Below are positions 63,515 to 64,000 of a stretch of 64,000 nucleotides of DNA, piece by piece. Source of the DNA: CBDCWO01 sp965223405. Its GTDB lineage: Bacteria > Bacteroidota > Bacteroidia > Chitinophagales > Saprospiraceae. The notes under the pieces are model-generated. The model saw nothing but the letters and a program-made list of their open reading frames with translations. It had not been told where the DNA came from and searched no databases. Each line of letters opens with the position of its first letter. Positions within the stretch are counted from its first letter, which is position 1. The position numbers were made by a program, and so were the translations under genes. The DNA lies in the NCBI GenBank assembly GCA_965223405.1, contig CBDCWO010000006.1, positions 3,906,001 through 3,970,000 of the forward strand, in the 5' to 3' direction.

Positions 63515-63999
63515 TATGGTTCATTTATTTTTATTTCATCTATAAACAGCCAGGTAGGTTTACCTGCTGCGGGCGAAGCTGAAGGGCCTAACCCATAGTT
63601 TTTTGCCACTATTTTGATAAAACGGATATTTGTCATCGAAAGTTCAGCTACAGATTCGTATCGATATACCTTTTCTAGCTCGGTCCTAGGTCTGTCTCTG
63701 AATTTTCTTTTCAGATTGTTAAGGTCACTTCCCAAATAAATATTTACTTCCTTCGGACGATAGATCCAACTCTCCGCAGCTTGCAGAAATCCCACCCGAA
63801 TCGAATTAATTTGTACGGCCTTGCCCAAATCGACAATCGCCTCTACGTCCTGACCTTCAAATCCTAACCATCGATTATTATTGAAGATGATACCGCCTTC
63901 TACACCATCGGTCAAGATCTGGCTACCGCCAGAAGTATATTTTATATCCGGAGCAACATTAAGGAGTACTTTAAATTTTGCCCGATTAAATAATTGCAT
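63514..63999 (-). CDS. C-terminal part of a probable GH20 beta-hexosaminidase (cut by window edge)
   Basis: The 161 residues seen are a discoidin-like domain: ILTDGVEGGIIFNNNRWLGFEG, VEAIVDLGKAVQINSIRVGFLQAAESWIYRPKEVNIYLGSD, and the closing IRFIKIVAKNYG with WLFIDEIKI. This is the usual C-terminus of Bacteroidota GH20 beta-N-acetylhexosaminidases. The frame continues past the window edge at 64000, and the Met at 63999 is most likely internal. The catalytic domain is outside the window, so GH20 is inferred. Confidence 0.7.
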   Translation of the reverse strand: MQLFNRAKFKVLLNVAPDIKYTSGGSQILTDGVEGGIIFNNNRWLGFEGQDVEAIVDLGKAVQINSIRVGFLQAAESWIYRPKEVNIYLGSDLNNLKRKFRDRPRTELEKVYRYESVAELSMTNIRFIKIVAKNYGLGPSASPAAGKPTWLFIDEIKINEP

Positions 64000-64000
64000 G

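Noticed and set aside
1..64000. tRNA or rRNA genes
   Set aside because: No cloverleaf with a GTTCAA-type arm or rRNA-like conserved stretch was seen on reading either strand.

Overview
The window looks like a chromosomal segment of a Bacteroidota bacterium, most likely a free-living, polysaccharide-degrading member of the Saprospiria/Chitinophagia type. This rests on protein content alone: a C-terminal Por-type (T9SS) sorting domain, a TANFOR-domain polymorphic toxin, short lipoprotein signals, a Tat-exported sugar isomerase-like protein, a sulfatase/fucosidase/hexosaminidase set, and weak Shine-Dalgarno sequences. No rRNA, tRNA or CRISPR array was seen.

Layout. (1) 0.3-3.2 kb: an orphan sugar-type ABC solute-binding lipoprotein and a class C beta-lactamase-fold hydrolase. 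(2) 3.5-16.3 kb: a tightly packed five-gene operon made of an outer-membrane beta-barrel-like protein, a 1132-residue secreted protein of unknown fold, a fibronectin-III-like protein, a 1648-residue TANFOR/zincin/WHH-nuclease toxin, and a SUKH-like immunity gene. The genes are separated by 2-5 bp or overlap by 4 bp. (3) 16.3-42.1 kb: an AT-rich accessory region of small gene sets (orphan immunity-like genes, Crp and AraC regulators, DoxX, SnoaL, VOC, SDR and amidohydrolase proteins, ergothioneine genes egtB-egtD, two more beta-lactamase-fold hydrolases). It is broken up by two families of interspersed structured repeats (A and B below), an IS630-type element with an adjoining MITE, a decayed IS110 and several truncated genes. 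(4) 42.2-54.4 kb: a secreted esterase, an AraC-VOC pair, a CBM9-like protein, a duplicated leucine-rich-repeat T9SS cargo, an M19-dipeptidase-like protein, a membrane protein and a sulfatase. (5) 54.46-60.14 kb: a 5.7-kb tandem array of about nine roughly 638-bp units, each with a large inverted repeat and smaller perfect hairpins. (6) 60.1-64.0 kb, minus strand: a glycan operon of GH20-type C-terminus, CBM9-like protein and GH29 alpha-L-fucosidase.

How the genes work together. The toxin operon reads as one transcription unit: three surface or exported proteins made with an exported toxin whose nuclease tail is replaceable and whose immunity gene follows directly. Orphan immunity-like genes behind it suggest past tail replacement. 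The egt genes lie downstream of an AraC regulator in a run with SnoaL and DoxX proteins, which suggests a redox or electrophile stress unit. The sulfatase, GH29, GH20 and CBM9-like genes would act together on sulfated, fucosylated or aminosugar-containing glycans.

The observations most worth following are the TANFOR operon with its dedicated partner proteins, the 638-bp structured tandem array, and the hairpin-bearing repeats A and B that sit immediately upstream of unrelated genes. Names are family assignments made by reading motifs; no database search was run.
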